Source of the DNA: Bacteroidales bacterium
GTDB lineage: Bacteria; Bacteroidota; Bacteroidia; Bacteroidales; FEN-979
Direction: 5' to 3'
DNA length: 64,000 bases
Assembly (NCBI GenBank): GCA_030681475.1
Contig: JAUXWT010000055.1
Coordinates: forward strand, 68,914-132,913
Shown here: positions 10,331 to 19,059 of the stretch, one piece after another
Layout: each line of letters starts with the position of its first letter
Position numbering within the stretch: position 1 is the stretch's first letter
The notes under the pieces: model-generated
What the model was told of the DNA's origin: nothing
The model's input: only the letters and a program-made list of their open reading frames with translations
Database searches by the model: none
Translations under genes and position numbers: made by a program

Positions 10331-10809
10331 TCCTGAGATAAAAGTACTACATAGTTTTTGCCATACTTTTTCGCACACTTCGGACAGGTTGTGTACCAGT
10401 GAAACAATTTTTTGGTTTTCAGTCCTTTGGATTTCACAACGGTCTCAAAATCCTGATTCCATTTACCTGTATCCTTGAAAGCGCCTTCATATACCTTGCT
10501 GTAAAAAGCGCCGCTTAAATTCCTGTTTTCTGCGTTTGGTATTTCCTTATCCACGGCAAGGTACAGGTCCATGTTCCATTTTGAGGTATGGTCTGAAAGG
10601 CATAACCAATCCGGGACTACCGCACCAGCTTTAGTTACTGCTTCATCAAGCCTTTTCATCACCTTGCCGAAATTCATGGGTATGTAAAAAAGGGTAAATA
10701 CCTTATCCGTGATGAATTTTTTATCTGTCCATTCGAAGGTTTTATCATCCCATGGAACGGGATCAAACTTAGAGCAGCAGATCGGATCATTTTTTTCATG
10801 TGTTGTCAT
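10327..10809 (-). CDS. Conserved hypothetical protein with CPxC motif
   Basis: MTTHEKNDPICCSKFDP...; strong RBS-like AAGGAGGAGGAC upstream of ATG at 10809; stop overlaps the next gene's start (ATGA). Confidence 0.65.
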   Translation of the reverse strand: MTTHEKNDPICCSKFDPVPWDDKTFEWTDKKFITDKVFTLFYIPMNFGKVMKRLDEAVTKAGAVVPDWLCLSDHTSKWNMDLYLAVDKEIPNAENRNLSGAFYSKVYEGAFKDTGKWNQDFETVVKSKGLKTKKLFHWYTTCPKCAKKYGKNYVVLLSQE

Positions 10810-10834
10810 GTCCTCCTCCTTTTTTTTAATCAAA

Positions 10835-11263
10835 TTAATTAATCAAATCTTTCACACAACGAATTGAATAGCCGCCGCGTTTAGGACAATTGCATCCGCC
10901 CAGGCAGGCATAGTCGTAACCCATGGTCACGTGATAAGCATTGAGTAAATTAGTATCACCCTCCGTAACCGTCCACCACCCCCCTTCTATCCCCATATGA
11001 TAATATCCGCCATCAGGCCAGCGGTATCTGGTTGTTCGTAAGTTCTCCGCCATCCAGGTTTGTGAACCAATTACAATGGTTTTATATATATTTCCGTCCT
11101 GGTCGGTTAATGAACCATAAGTTTTGCCCGGATTAAACAAGGCTGTGGTTTTGCCATTGGTCGGATTTGTGTTTACCTCTTTTATACAACATGGTATCAG
11201 CAATAATAAGAGACACAGACCTGTTAATGGCGGGACCGGAAAGTTAAATTTCGTGTTTGTCAT
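10835..11263 (-). CDS. Small lipoprotein with truncated FISUMP-like domain (Fibrobacter succinogenes major paralogous domain)
   Basis: 'GKTYGSLTDQDGNIYKTIVIGSQTWMAENLRTTRYRWPDGG...YSIRCVKD' motif; N-terminal lipobox-like 'LLLLIPCC'. Confidence 0.8.
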   Translation of the reverse strand: MTNTKFNFPVPPLTGLCLLLLLIPCCIKEVNTNPTNGKTTALFNPGKTYGSLTDQDGNIYKTIVIGSQTWMAENLRTTRYRWPDGGYYHMGIEGGWWTVTEGDTNLLNAYHVTMGYDYACLGGCNCPKRGGYSIRCVKDLIN

Positions 11264-11404
11264 GGTTCCGGGTATGTTACAGACAACGGGTCATCTTGGA
11301 AAGTAAAATTATATTAAAAATTTATAAAAAACAAATGCTAAAATAATTATTATTGTCATTACATGTATATATCATTATATTTAAATATGACGAAACGGGA
11401 TAAA

Positions 11405-11672
11405 AGGATGGAAAACCCGGGCACTTTCACCACCCTGTACCTATTTTGGCTGACCACTGCAACCCTTTACCAATCAATGAACGGGAGTGGTCAATTCAGT
11501 TCTGCCAGGGATGGTCAAAGATATCGACGTGTGCAGCTAAGGTGGAAAGGCCGGACACATTGACCACCCTTTGCCGATTCTGGCTGACCGTTTCAATCCT
11601 TTACCAATCAATGAACAAGGGTGGTCAATTCAGTTCTGCCAGGGATGGTCAAAGTTATCATCGTGTGCACCT
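11405..11672. repeat. Two-copy direct repeat, 134-bp period
   Basis: 'CAATCCTTTACCAATCAATGAAC..GGTGGTCAATTCAGTTCTGCCAGGGATGGTCAAAG..ATC' recurs with 134-bp spacing (TGGTCAATTCAGT at 11488 and 11622). Confidence 0.85.
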
Positions 11673-11729
11673 TGTTGGTAAAAATGAAAAAACCACTCAC
11701 AAATTACTTTGCAAGTGGCTGATTTTCAG

Positions 11730-11803
11730 TGACCCCGGAGGGATTCAAACCCCCAACCTGCTGATCCGTAGTCAGCTACTCTATTCAGTTGAGCTACGGG
11801 GCC
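11730..11803 (-). tRNA. tRNA-Arg (anticodon ACG)
   Basis: Reverse strand GGCCCCG TA GCTC...GCTGA-CTACGGA-TCAGC...GGTTTGAATCCC...CGGGGTCA folds as a cloverleaf; loop CTACGGA gives ACG. Confidence 0.92.
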
Positions 11804-11941
11804 AATTTGATTTACGATTATACGATTTACGAATGACGAATGAACGCCTACATTCAACACCACCTGTCACGTGTCACGTGTTACGCGTCACCTGCAATTC
11901 GTTTCGGGGTGCAAAGATACTATTTTTTTCAAAATATATTT

Positions 11942-11949
11942 TACCTTTG
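11942..11949 (+). promoter_or_regulatory. Bacteroidota -7 promoter element (TACCTTTG) upstream of the ammonia-lyase cluster
   Basis: TAnnTTTG consensus ~50 nt before ATG at 12002. Confidence 0.6.
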
Positions 11950-12001
11950 CAAATTTGATTCACGGAGGTAAAAACCCGGATAGTAAAATTAACCCCAAAC
12001 A

Positions 12002-13558
12002 ATGATAAGCGTAGGAATACAAAAACTTACCCCCGACGATTTCTACAGGATCCTTTTCATGAATGAAAAGATCCAACTCGCCCCTGAAGCTGTGGCAAAC
12101 GTAAAGGCAAATTTTGAGTTTTTGAAAGAATTTGCCAAAGGAAAGGTTATCTATGGCATCAATACCGGCCTCGGGCCGATGGCTCAATATAAGATCAACG
12201 GAAGTAACGAAATTCAGCTGCAATATAACCTTATCCGCAGCCACAGCGCCGGTTGTGGCACCCCCCTCCCCGAAATTTATGCCAAAGCCACCATGATTGC
12301 CCGGCTTAATACTTTCATGCTGGCCAAATCAGGAATCCACATCGAGGTGGTCGAGTTGCTTAAAGAGCTGATCAACAGGAACATCAACCCGTTTATCCCG
12401 GAACATGGAGGCGTGGGGGCAAGCGGCGACCTGGTGCAGCTTGCGCACCTGGCGCTTAACCTGATCGGGGAAGGAGAAATCTGGTACAACGGAAAACTGC
12501 AGCCCACGACCGAAGTTTTTCAGGTCGAAAATCTCACGCCGGTTACCATGCACATCCGCGAAGGGCTGTCGCTCATAAACGGGACATCGGCCATGACTGG
12601 CATTGGCATTGTCAATATCATACTTGCGAAAAACCTGCTTGACTGGGCCGTGCTTGCCTCTTCCATGATCAATGAGATCGCTGAGTCGTATGACGATCAT
12701 TTCTCCGATGGACTGAACAGGGTCAAAGCCCATTACGGGCAAAACCAGATTGCCCGGATGATGCGCGAGATCCTGAACGACAGCAAATTGATCCGCCGTC
12801 GCGACGACCACCTCTACAACGACAAAACAGTACAGGTCGAAGTGTTTACCCATAAAGTTCAGGAATATTATTCACTACGCTGCGTTCCACAGGTACTCGG
12901 CCCCATCCTCGATACCATCATCAATGCCAGGGAGGTGCTGATCAATGAGGTAAATTCTGCCAATGACAATCCGATCATCGACAACGAGGCTGAAAACGTA
13001 TTCCATGGCGGGAACTTCCACGGTGATTATGTGGCGCTTGAGATGGATAAATTAAAGATTGCCATCACGAAACTCTCCATGCTTGCCGAACGCCAGCTTA
13101 ATTACCTGATGAACGATAAACTGAACCAGAAACTTCCTCCGTTTGTCAACCTGGGCAAGTTGGGATTCAACCTTGGCATGCAGGGCGTTCAGTTCACCGC
13201 TGTTTCGACCGTTGCAGAGAATCAGACGCTCTGCTTTCCGATGTCCATTCACAGCATCACCAGCAACAACGACAACCAGGATATTGTAAGCATGGGCGCC
13301 AACGCAGCCATGATTGCCAAACGGGTGATCGACCACACTTATATTGTGCTATCCATTCACATGCTCGCCATCCTCCAGGCTGTTGACTACCTGGAGTTCA
13401 AACCAAGGCTTTCGACCTGTTCGGGGAAAAAATTCGGGGAACTGAGGAATATCGTGCCAAAATTCGTTGAAGACACGACAAAATATAAGGAAATAAAACA
13501 AATAGCTAATTATATACTTGGGAATAAATTGCAGTTCACCGTTGAAAGTGACAGGTGA
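12002..13558 (+). CDS. Aromatic amino acid ammonia-lyase (HAL/TAL family, flexirubin/aryl polyene-type)
   Basis: 'EHGGVGASGDLVQLAHLALNLIGEGE' Ala-Ser-Gly MIO motif; 'YGINTGLGPMAQYKI...QLQYNLIRSHSAGCG'; 'NSANDNPIID' and 'NFHGDYVALEMDKLKIAITKLSMLAERQLNYL'. Confidence 0.93.
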   Translation: MISVGIQKLTPDDFYRILFMNEKIQLAPEAVANVKANFEFLKEFAKGKVIYGINTGLGPMAQYKINGSNEIQLQYNLIRSHSAGCGTPLPEIYAKATMIARLNTFMLAKSGIHIEVVELLKELINRNINPFIPEHGGVGASGDLVQLAHLALNLIGEGEIWYNGKLQPTTEVFQVENLTPVTMHIREGLSLINGTSAMTGIGIVNIILAKNLLDWAVLASSMINEIAESYDDHFSDGLNRVKAHYGQNQIARMMREILNDSKLIRRRDDHLYNDKTVQVEVFTHKVQEYYSLRCVPQVLGPILDTIINAREVLINEVNSANDNPIIDNEAENVFHGGNFHGDYVALEMDKLKIAITKLSMLAERQLNYLMNDKLNQKLPPFVNLGKLGFNLGMQGVQFTAVSTVAENQTLCFPMSIHSITSNNDNQDIVSMGANAAMIAKRVIDHTYIVLSIHMLAILQAVDYLEFKPRLSTCSGKKFGELRNIVPKFVEDTTKYKEIKQIANYILGNKLQFTVESDR

Positions 13559-13596
13559 CAAGTGACAAGTAACAAGTGACAAATGACAAGTGATAG

Positions 13597-14325
13597 ATGA
13601 AAATTGCATTGGTTACCGGCGGTTCAAGGGGTATTGGAAGGGCGATTTCAGTCAGATTGGCTGAGATGGGTTTTTTCGTCCTGATCAACTACCACACAAA
13701 TCATCAGGAGGCATCAGTCACCCTGCAGCAGGTCAGGGAAAAGGGAGGCGATGGTGAACTGATTCAATTTGACGTCACTTCGCAGGATGAGATCGAAAAG
13801 GCGCTCGGAAAATGGCTTGCTGCCCATGAAGGCGCTTATATACAGGTATTGGTGAACAATGCCGGTATCCGCAAGGACGCTTTGGTGATGTGGATGAAAA
13901 ACGACGAATGGCACGATGTGCTCAACACGAACCTCCATAGTTTTCTTTATGTTACCCGGTTTCTCCTCAAGGATATGATCATCAACAAAATGGGGAGGAT
14001 CATCAATGTGGTCTCCCTCTCCGGACTGAAGGGACTACCCGGACAGGCCAACTATTCGGCCGCCAAAGCCGGCGTGATCGGAGCAACCAAGGCGCTGGCA
14101 CAGGAAATCGCCAAAAAGAAGGTGACCGTCAATGCCGTGGCGCCCGGTTTCATTCAGACCGACATGACCAAAGATCTCGATGAAGCCCAATTGAAAACAA
14201 TGATCCCCATGGGAAGATTTGGCTCCCCCGAAGAAGTCGCCGCCGTCGTTGGTTTCCTTGCTTCGGACGAAGCATCTTATATCACCGGGGCGGTTATTAA
14301 TGTCAACGGAGGACTTTATACCTAA
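13597..14325 (+). CDS. fabG: 3-oxoacyl-ACP reductase (SDR, FabG-like)
   Basis: 'VTGGSRGIGRAIS', 'NNAG', 'NYSAAKAGVIGATKALAQEIAKKKVTVNAVAPGFIQTDM'. Confidence 0.93.
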   Translation: MKIALVTGGSRGIGRAISVRLAEMGFFVLINYHTNHQEASVTLQQVREKGGDGELIQFDVTSQDEIEKALGKWLAAHEGAYIQVLVNNAGIRKDALVMWMKNDEWHDVLNTNLHSFLYVTRFLLKDMIINKMGRIINVVSLSGLKGLPGQANYSAAKAGVIGATKALAQEIAKKKVTVNAVAPGFIQTDMTKDLDEAQLKTMIPMGRFGSPEEVAAVVGFLASDEASYITGAVINVNGGLYT

Positions 14326-14404
14326 TGACGATTTACGAATTACAAGTAACGATTTAAAGGATACGATCTATGAATTTCACTATTTCACCATTTCGCTATT
14401 TAGC

Positions 14405-15622
14405 ATGAGTCGGGTCGTAATCACAGGCATGGGCATCTACTCCGTGATCGGGAAGAATCTCGCCGAGGTTGAGGATTCTCTGCGCCATGGAAGGTCAGGG
14501 ATCATATTTGATCCGCTCAGAAAGGAGATGGGATTCCGTTCTGCCCTTACCGGAATGGTCGAAAGGCCCCAGCTCAAAGGTGTACTCGACCGGAGAATGC
14601 GGGTCGGATTGCCCGTTCAGGGCGAATATGCATATATATCAACGCTTGAGGCGCTTAAAAATGCGGGGATCGATCAATCCTACCTGGATGCAAATGAGGT
14701 AGGGATCCTTTTTGGCAACGACAGTTCTGCTGTTCCCGTTGTCGAATCGGTTGATATCCTCAGGGAGAAAAAAGATACCATGATGATCGGTTCCGGATAC
14801 ATCTTTCAGTCGATGAACTCAACCGTTTCGATGAACCTTTCGGTGATCTTCAGGCTGAAAGGTATCAATTTTACTGTCAGCGGCGCCTGTGCGAGTGGTT
14901 CCCACGCCCTCGGCATCGGATACCTGCTGATCAAACAAGGACTTGCGGAGATGATCATCTGCGGTGGCGCACAGGAGATCAATCCTGAGTCAACAGCCAG
15001 TTTTGATGCACTCAATGCCTTTTCGATCAGGGAATCGGAGCCCACCAGAGCATCCAGGCCGTTCGACCGCGATCGCGACGGATTGGTTCCCAGCGGTGGC
15101 GCAGCCACTGTGATCATCGAAAGTTATGAATCAGCGATGAAACGTGGCGCCAAAATTTATGGCGAAGTGATCGGATACGGCTTCTCTTCGAATGGTGAAC
15201 ATATTTCCATGCCCAATGTCGAAGGTCCGGTTCGGGCAATGGAAAAGGCGATCCGGGATGCCGGGATCAGATCTTCAGAAATTGATTATATCAATGCCCA
15301 CGCAACTTCAACCCCGGCAGGCGACAGCAACGAGGCCAGTTCCATAGATATTGTTTTTGGCTCCTCAAGACCGCTTGTCAGCAGCACGAAATCAATGACC
15401 GGACACGAAATGTGGATGGGTGGCGCAAGTGAGGTGATCTACTCCACATTGATGATGAACAATAGTTTCGTGGCGCCGAATATCAACCTTGAAAATCCCG
15501 ATGATATCACCGCAAAACTGAACCTGGTCACAAAGTCAACCCCATATGAAATCAATGCATTCCTCTCCAATTCATTTGGTTTCGGAGGAACAAATTCTGC
15601 ATTAATTATCAGGAAAGTATAA
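14405..15622 (+). CDS. Beta-ketoacyl-ACP synthase (FabF-like), KS1
   Basis: Start at 14405 (MSRVVITGMGIYSVIG); Cys 'SGACASGSHALG', His 'NAHATST', His 'KSMTGHEMWMGGASE', 'SNSFGFGGTNSALII'. Confidence 0.93.
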   Translation: MSRVVITGMGIYSVIGKNLAEVEDSLRHGRSGIIFDPLRKEMGFRSALTGMVERPQLKGVLDRRMRVGLPVQGEYAYISTLEALKNAGIDQSYLDANEVGILFGNDSSAVPVVESVDILREKKDTMMIGSGYIFQSMNSTVSMNLSVIFRLKGINFTVSGACASGSHALGIGYLLIKQGLAEMIICGGAQEINPESTASFDALNAFSIRESEPTRASRPFDRDRDGLVPSGGAATVIIESYESAMKRGAKIYGEVIGYGFSSNGEHISMPNVEGPVRAMEKAIRDAGIRSSEIDYINAHATSTPAGDSNEASSIDIVFGSSRPLVSSTKSMTGHEMWMGGASEVIYSTLMMNNSFVAPNINLENPDDITAKLNLVTKSTPYEINAFLSNSFGFGGTNSALIIRKV

Positions 15623-15646
15623 TCATTCTTTTTTAATTAAAATCCT

Positions 15647-15654
15647 TATTTTTG
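15647..15654 (+). promoter_or_regulatory. Candidate -7 promoter element (TATTTTTG) before ACP1
   Basis: TAnnTTTG match in a 51-bp intergenic gap, with AT-rich upstream sequence. Confidence 0.5.
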
Positions 15655-15673
15655 CACCGGTTAATGAAAGACT

Positions 15674-15925
15674 ATGATGCAAAACGAGGAGATTATCAGG
15701 AAAATAAACCAGTTGCTGGTCGATGAAATAGAGATTGAAGCGGCACAGATAGCCCCTTCCGCCGACCTGAAAAAAGACCTCGGTATCGACAGTCTTGACT
15801 TTGTTGACCTGTTTGTGATCATTGAAAATAATTTCGGCTTCAAAATGAAGGCAGAAGAGATGACCGAGGTAAAATCACTACAGGATTTTTATAACTATAT
15901 CATCAATCGTATCAATCCAAACTAA
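15674..15925 (+). CDS. Acyl carrier protein (ACP1)
   Basis: 'DLKKDLGIDSLDFVDLFVIIENNFGFKM' phosphopantetheine Ser in DSL. Confidence 0.93.
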   Translation: MMQNEEIIRKINQLLVDEIEIEAAQIAPSADLKKDLGIDSLDFVDLFVIIENNFGFKMKAEEMTEVKSLQDFYNYIINRINPN

Positions 15926-15931
15926 AAACTG

Positions 15932-16846
15932 ATGTCGTCATGGGAAGGCAAAACCCGTGGAGGGGTTCTGGGATATAAAATATTTGTCTGGACCCTGAAG
16001 CACATGGGACTCCGCTTCGCCTATTTCCTGCTCTCTTTTGTTGTGATCTATTTCGTGGTCACATCAGGTAAAGCCTTTTTGGCCATTTTTAATTTTTATC
16101 ATATAATATTGAAATATAGCCGGTTTAAAGCCTTCTTCAGTATCTATGGCAACTATTACAGGTTTGGACAGATATTGCTGGATAAAGTTGCGATGCTGGC
16201 CGGTTTTCAACATAAATTCACCTTTGATTTTGAAGGCGAAGAGTTTCTCCGGCATATGGAAGATGGGGGATTGCTTGTAAGCGCTCATGTCGGAAACTGG
16301 GAAATTGCAAGTCAATTGCTCAACCGGCTCGGAAAACGAATCAACATTATTTTATTTGATGCTGAACATCAACGTATTAAAGGGTATTTATCGGATGTAA
16401 TGACGAACCGTAATGTCAACTTTATCGTGATCAGGGATGATTTTACACACCTTTTAGAGATAAAACAGGCATTGGCCAACAAAGAGATCATCGCCATGCA
16501 TGGCGACCGGTTTATTGAAGGAAACAAGACTGTCACCCTCGATTTTATGGGAAGGCCTGCTGCATTCCCCATCGGACCAGTGAACATGGCTGCCAAATTC
16601 AGGGTTCCGGTCTCTTTCGTATTTGCGGTAAAAGAAAGCAGCAGCCATTATCATTTTTATGCCACCCCCCTGCACCAGGTTCCTTTTACCACCAATATCA
16701 AAAACAAGGAAGAAAATTTTCGCAATGCATTGAAAATTTATATCAGCAAATTCGAAGAGATCCTGCAGAAATATCCGTTACAATGGTTTAATTATTACGA
16801 TTTCTGGGAACTTCCGGAGATCCGTATGTCTGAAATAAAAATCTGA
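15932..16846 (+). CDS. LpxL/HtrB-like lysophospholipid/lipid A acyltransferase
   Basis: 'LLVSAHVGNWEIASQLL' HX4E motif; 'HGDRF' and 'FPIGPVNMAAKFRVPVSFVF'. Confidence 0.88.
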   Translation: MSSWEGKTRGGVLGYKIFVWTLKHMGLRFAYFLLSFVVIYFVVTSGKAFLAIFNFYHIILKYSRFKAFFSIYGNYYRFGQILLDKVAMLAGFQHKFTFDFEGEEFLRHMEDGGLLVSAHVGNWEIASQLLNRLGKRINIILFDAEHQRIKGYLSDVMTNRNVNFIVIRDDFTHLLEIKQALANKEIIAMHGDRFIEGNKTVTLDFMGRPAAFPIGPVNMAAKFRVPVSFVFAVKESSSHYHFYATPLHQVPFTTNIKNKEENFRNALKIYISKFEEILQKYPLQWFNYYDFWELPEIRMSEIKI

Positions 16847-16848
16847 GG

Positions 16849-18207
16849 ATGCAGAAAAAAAGGCTTCTCTTCGTTTCAGCAAACCAGCATATAAATCCAT
16901 ACCCGGTTTATCCTTTGGGTATCTCCTACCTTCATACTTTTCTTCGTAACCGTCTGCCTCATTATACCATCAGGGTGTTCGATTTCAATCTCGATACCGC
17001 CGAGTCCTTCAAAAAAGAGCTGGAGGAATTTAACCCGGATTATATCGGTCTCTCTCTCAGGAACGTGGACGATGTGAATTTTTACAGCCAGGAGAGTTTC
17101 ATCAACGGGTACAGGAAAATCGTTGATATCATTCGTGAAACATCAAATTCCATGCTGATCATTGGTGGTTCCGCCTTTTCAATATATCCCAGGGAACTTT
17201 TTGAATATTTTAACCCCGAATACGGAATACACGGCGAAGGTGAAGAGAGCCTGTTCAAACTTCTGATTACCCTGGATCAGAGTAAACCGGATCTATCCAT
17301 TGATGGTCTTGTTTACCTTGCTGGCGGAGAGATACATGTCAATGGCCGTAAACACTTTATAAAAACTCCCGACCTTGATTTTGAGCCGGATCTGCTGGAA
17401 TTTTACTGGGATAAGGCGGGTATGGTCAATGTGCAGACGAAACGCGGATGCCCGTATCAGTGCATTTATTGTACCTATCCGCTCATTGAAGGTAGTAACG
17501 TACGCACGCTCGATCCCGGAAAGATCGTGCATACCCTCCGGCAACTTTACGAAAAGAATAATGTTGATTATGTGTTTTTCACCGATTCGGTGTTCAACAT
17601 CAGCAACAATTTTAATGTTGAGCTGGCTAAGATGATGATCGCCTCGAAACTTCCGGTTCGCTGGGGCGCCTATTTTTCACCGCACAATTTACCCCTGGAA
17701 AATTTGAAATTATTTGCCGAAGCCGGTTTGACCCATATCGAGTTCGGTACCGAATCGCTTTCGGATACCACGCTGAAAAAGTATGGTAAACATTTTGATG
17801 TGGATGAAGTAGTAAAGGTATCAGATTATTGCAACCAGACCAACGTTTACTTTTGCCACTTCATGATCATTGGCGGTTATGGTGAAACGGAGGCATCCAT
17901 CAATGAAAGTTTTGAAAACTCCAAACGGATAGAAAACACTGTTTTTTTTCCGTTTATCGGCATGCGGATCTATCCGGGCACACATCTGCATAAAATTGCG
18001 CTTGAACAAGGTATTGTTCGACCAACCGATAAATTGCTGGAACCCGTTTATTACGTTGCCCCGGAGATCAACTATGACACACTCAAAGAGCGTGCTGAAA
18101 AAACCGGAAGACGGTGGGTCTTCCCCGATGAAGACGTGGCAACAGCCATGAACCGCCTGCGTAACCGGAACCGTAAAGGATCATTATGGCATCATCTGAA
18201 GAAATAA
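16849..18207 (+). CDS. B12-binding domain radical SAM protein (lipid biosynthesis-type)
   Basis: N-terminal cobalamin-binding-like fold segment; 'TKRGCPYQCIYCTYP' CxxxCxxC radical SAM motif. Confidence 0.9.
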   Translation: MQKKRLLFVSANQHINPYPVYPLGISYLHTFLRNRLPHYTIRVFDFNLDTAESFKKELEEFNPDYIGLSLRNVDDVNFYSQESFINGYRKIVDIIRETSNSMLIIGGSAFSIYPRELFEYFNPEYGIHGEGEESLFKLLITLDQSKPDLSIDGLVYLAGGEIHVNGRKHFIKTPDLDFEPDLLEFYWDKAGMVNVQTKRGCPYQCIYCTYPLIEGSNVRTLDPGKIVHTLRQLYEKNNVDYVFFTDSVFNISNNFNVELAKMMIASKLPVRWGAYFSPHNLPLENLKLFAEAGLTHIEFGTESLSDTTLKKYGKHFDVDEVVKVSDYCNQTNVYFCHFMIIGGYGETEASINESFENSKRIENTVFFPFIGMRIYPGTHLHKIALEQGIVRPTDKLLEPVYYVAPEINYDTLKERAEKTGRRWVFPDEDVATAMNRLRNRNRKGSLWHHLKK

Positions 18208-18620
18208 ATATACCCCAGAAACCACCGATGGTGATGGTGGACAGGTTGGTTGAGACCACGGATAAAATCACGGTAACCTCATTCGTAATTCATGAAAACA
18301 ACATATTTTGTGAAAACGGAGAGTTCCGCGAACCAGGTCTGATCGAGAACATGGCCCAGACTGCTGCTGTAGGAGCCGGCGCTAAACCCGGGAATTCAGG
18401 CCGGAGTGCCCCTGAAGGATTTATCGGTGGGATCAGGAACCTGAGAATTGACGGATTTCCAAAGATCGGGCAGGAGATCATCACCCGTGCGACCATCCTG
18501 CATGAGGTATTTCAGGCCAACATCGTTCAGGGTGAAGTATTCTTGGGTGGCCGATTGATCGCCTCATGTGAATTGAAAATTTTCATATCTTGGCCGGCTG
18601 AATTGAAGGACGAGTCGTAA
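18186..18620 (+). CDS. Hot-dog fold 3-hydroxyacyl-ACP dehydratase (FabZ/ApeP-like)
   Basis: 'PPMVMVDRLVETTDKITVTSFVIHENNIFCENGEFREPGLIENMAQTAAVGAG'; overlaps the previous gene by 22 nt. Confidence 0.8.
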   Translation: MASSEEINIPQKPPMVMVDRLVETTDKITVTSFVIHENNIFCENGEFREPGLIENMAQTAAVGAGAKPGNSGRSAPEGFIGGIRNLRIDGFPKIGQEIITRATILHEVFQANIVQGEVFLGGRLIASCELKIFISWPAELKDES

Positions 18621-18649
18621 ACCATAAAACTTAATACAATCAATGCACT

Positions 18650-19045
18650 ATGGAAGAAAATCAAAACCCGGTATACAAAGATAAAGCTTACGGACAGTAC
18701 CGTGAACTCTCCTATTCATACCAGGAGGGTGGCAAATTTGAAAAAACCGTCGGCTTTCACGGCGAAGCCGACCGCCTGATATTACAGCAGGCATGGGACC
18801 TTTTCCATGAAAGGATTGAGGATGCCCGGCAGCGGGTCCTTGCCGGGAAAGTAAGTCCGGTTGTTTATTATATGGAAAAAAACCTGCTTGATCCGTTAAA
18901 TCTTTCGATGATGGCAGGAATATCAGTGTGGCGGGTTAAATGGCATTTTAAGCCAGGCGTTTTTAAACGGTTAAACGATAAAACGTTACAGAAATATGCC
19001 ACCGCTTTTAACATTAATATTGACGAACTGAAAAACGTTGAATAA
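18650..19045 (+). CDS. Conserved hypothetical protein, HTH-like C-terminus
   Basis: Co-directional, tightly spaced; 'LSMMAGISVWRVKWHFKPGVFKRLNDKTLQKYATAFNINIDELKNV'. Confidence 0.6.
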   Translation: MEENQNPVYKDKAYGQYRELSYSYQEGGKFEKTVGFHGEADRLILQQAWDLFHERIEDARQRVLAGKVSPVVYYMEKNLLDPLNLSMMAGISVWRVKWHFKPGVFKRLNDKTLQKYATAFNINIDELKNVE

Positions 19046-19059
19046 TTCAATCTGATATT

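Noticed and set aside
11405-11672. Direct repeat as a complete insertion sequence
   Set aside because: The termini-like GGTGGTCA/TGACCACC sequence hints at an IS remnant (possibly IS21-like), but no transposase ORF or clear target duplication is present; kept only as a repeat.
11363-11958. ORFs of 66 and 170 aa over the direct-repeat/tRNA region
   Set aside because: They translate the 134-bp repeat and the antisense of tRNA-Arg; not plausible proteins.
12277-13336. Minus-strand ORFs opposite the ammonia-lyase gene (76, 174, 94 aa)
   Set aside because: Shadow ORFs antisense to a clearly coding gene with MIO motif; no recognisable domains.
12002-13558. Annotating the lyase as histidine-degradation HutH
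   Set aside because: No hutU/hutI/hutG neighbours; the context is KS/ACP genes, and the sequence resembles the TAL-type lyases of flexirubin clusters. Substrate still needs testing.
14219-14404. N-terminal extension of KS1 in the ORF track (start 14219)
   Set aside because: Overlaps fabG and a low-complexity spacer; the natural KS start MSRVVITGMG is at 14405.
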